Shown here: in pieces, positions 5,282 through 6,019 of the stretch
Position numbering within the stretch: position 1 is the stretch's first letter
Layout of the letters: each line of letters begins with the position of its first letter
Notes under the pieces: model-generated
Told to the model about the DNA's origin: nothing
The model's database searches: none
The model's input: the letters and a program-made list of their open reading frames with translations, nothing else
Translations under genes and position numbers: made by a program
Source of the DNA: Spartobacteria bacterium
GTDB lineage: Bacteria > Verrucomicrobiota > Verrucomicrobiia > Chthoniobacterales > Chthoniobacteraceae
DNA length: 6,019 nt
Assembly (NCBI GenBank): GCA_025355595.1
Contig: JANXZI010000064.1
Location: 1 to 6,019, forward strand
Direction of reading: 5' to 3'

Positions 5282-6019
5282 CTAAATGAACTCGTTGATC
5301 AGGTTCTCCAGAAATTCCTGCCGTCCGCTGCTGTTCGCGGCGGCCTCGCCCTTTTCGAGCATGAGTTTTTCGAGCGAGCGGAAGTTTTCCTTCCCAGACT
5401 CGATGCTCGCGCCGACTCCGGCGTCCCACGAGGCGTAGCGCTCCTTCACGAAGCTCGCGAGCCGTCCGTCCGCGCGGATCGCGGCGGCGATTTTCAGGCC
5501 GCGTGCGAAGGCATCCATGCCGCCGATGTGCGCGTGGAAGAGATCCTCGGGGTCAATGCTCTCACGGCGCACCTTCGAATCAAAGTTCACGCCGCCCGTG
5601 GTGAAGCCGCCATATTTCAGCGCCACGAGCATGCACTGCGTGGTGAGGTAAATGTCCGTCGGAAACTGATCCGTGTCCCAACCGAGCAGCAGGTCGCCCG
5701 TGTTCGCATCCATCGAACCGAGTGCGCCAGCCGCGCCGGCGACTTCCATCTCGTGCTGCATCGAGTGCCCCGCGAGCGTGGCGTGATTCGTTTCGAGGTT
5801 CAGTTTGAAATGCGGCAGCAGGCCGTACTCGCGCAGGAAATTCAGGCACGCCGCGGCATCGCTGTCGTACTGGTGCTTCGTCGGCTCCTTCGGCTTCGGC
5901 TCGATGTAGAACTGGCCCTTGAAGCCAATCTCCTTCGCGTAATCCACCGCCATGTGCAGGAACTTCCCGAGGTGATCCAGTTCGCGCTTCATGTCCGTAT
6001 TCCACAGCGTCGAATAGCC
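5282..6019 (-). CDS. xylA: Xylose isomerase, C-terminal 245 residues, 5' end outside window
   Basis: A cytoplasmic TIM-barrel enzyme interconverting D-xylose and D-xylulose (and, in vitro, D-glucose and D-fructose) with two divalent metal ions. The frame is open at the right edge (first visible residues GYSTLWNTDMKRELDHL) and ends with TAG at 5284-5282. Numbered from the internal Met at 5992, the active-site residues are Glu31 and Lys33 (IEPKPKEPTKHQYD), Glu67 and His70 (LETNHATLAGH), Asp95 (LGSMDAN), Asp106 and Asp108 (GWDTDQFP) and Asp138 (GGVNFDSKVRR). Adding 201 to each gives the known E. coli positions 232, 234, 268, 271, 296, 307, 309 and 339, so there is no insertion or deletion across this core. 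By the same offset about 192 N-terminal residues, including the catalytic His/Asp pair near 101/104, lie beyond the window. Length and motifs indicate the longer class II type. The internal Met is not the start. Downstream lies the repeat block, so xylA is probably the last gene of its own unit. Confidence 0.97.
   Translation of the reverse strand, partial: GYSTLWNTDMKRELDHLGKFLHMAVDYAKEIGFKGQFYIEPKPKEPTKHQYDSDAAACLNFLREYGLLPHFKLNLETNHATLAGHSMQHEMEVAGAAGALGSMDANTGDLLLGWDTDQFPTDIYLTTQCMLVALKYGGFTTGGVNFDSKVRRESIDPEDLFHAHIGGMDAFARGLKIAAAIRADGRLASFVKERYASWDAGVGASIESGKENFRSLEKLMLEKGEAAANSSGRQEFLENLINEFI

Overview
The window is GC-rich, and every gene I can support reads on the minus strand, in the order xylA (partial), DEAD-box helicase, small membrane protein, selO, PVC-type dehydrogenase (partial). 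The best clue to the organism is the last gene. It is a secreted beta-propeller protein of the 'PVC-type membrane-bound dehydrogenase / heme-binding CxxCH' kind, a family strongly expanded in Planctomycetes and Verrucomicrobia. Together with the GC content, the weak Shine-Dalgarno signals and a bacterial-type xylose isomerase, it suggests a member of the PVC group, most likely Verrucomicrobia. That placement is inference; there is no rRNA or marker gene here to fix it.

Layout from the right edge, in the direction of transcription. (1) 6019-5282: the C-terminal 245 residues of xylose isomerase, with every active-site and metal residue expected in this part. (2) 5281-4756: about 525 bp without a credible gene, packed with repeats. 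These are a 191-bp nested inverted repeat with 47-49 bp arms, a smaller hairpin, a 35-bp array of five 7-bp units, and a 7-bp-stem hairpin directly in front of the helicase start codon. (3) 4755-3616: a minimal DEAD-box RNA helicase. (4) 3591-3163: a 142-residue protein with three predicted membrane segments and no recognised family. (5) 3185-1677: SelO, a pseudokinase-fold protein AMPylase with an intact active site and a C-terminal Cys-Gly-Thr. (6) 1583-1: the N-terminal 527 residues of the secreted PVC-type dehydrogenase, running off the left edge.

The helicase, membrane protein and selO are tightly packed (24-bp gap, then a 23-bp overlap or a 13-bp gap depending on the selO start), so they look like one transcription unit. 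The dehydrogenase follows after 93 bp and may share it or have its own promoter. The roles (RNA remodelling, redox-linked AMPylation, an unknown membrane protein) do not form an obvious pathway. XylA (pentose/glucose isomerisation) and the dehydrogenase (family often near carbohydrate-degradation genes) fit a saccharolytic lifestyle but are not visibly linked.

I found no CRISPR array, tRNA, rRNA, transposase, phage gene or defence system. The most unusual content is the structured, apparently non-coding repeat block between xylA and the helicase.
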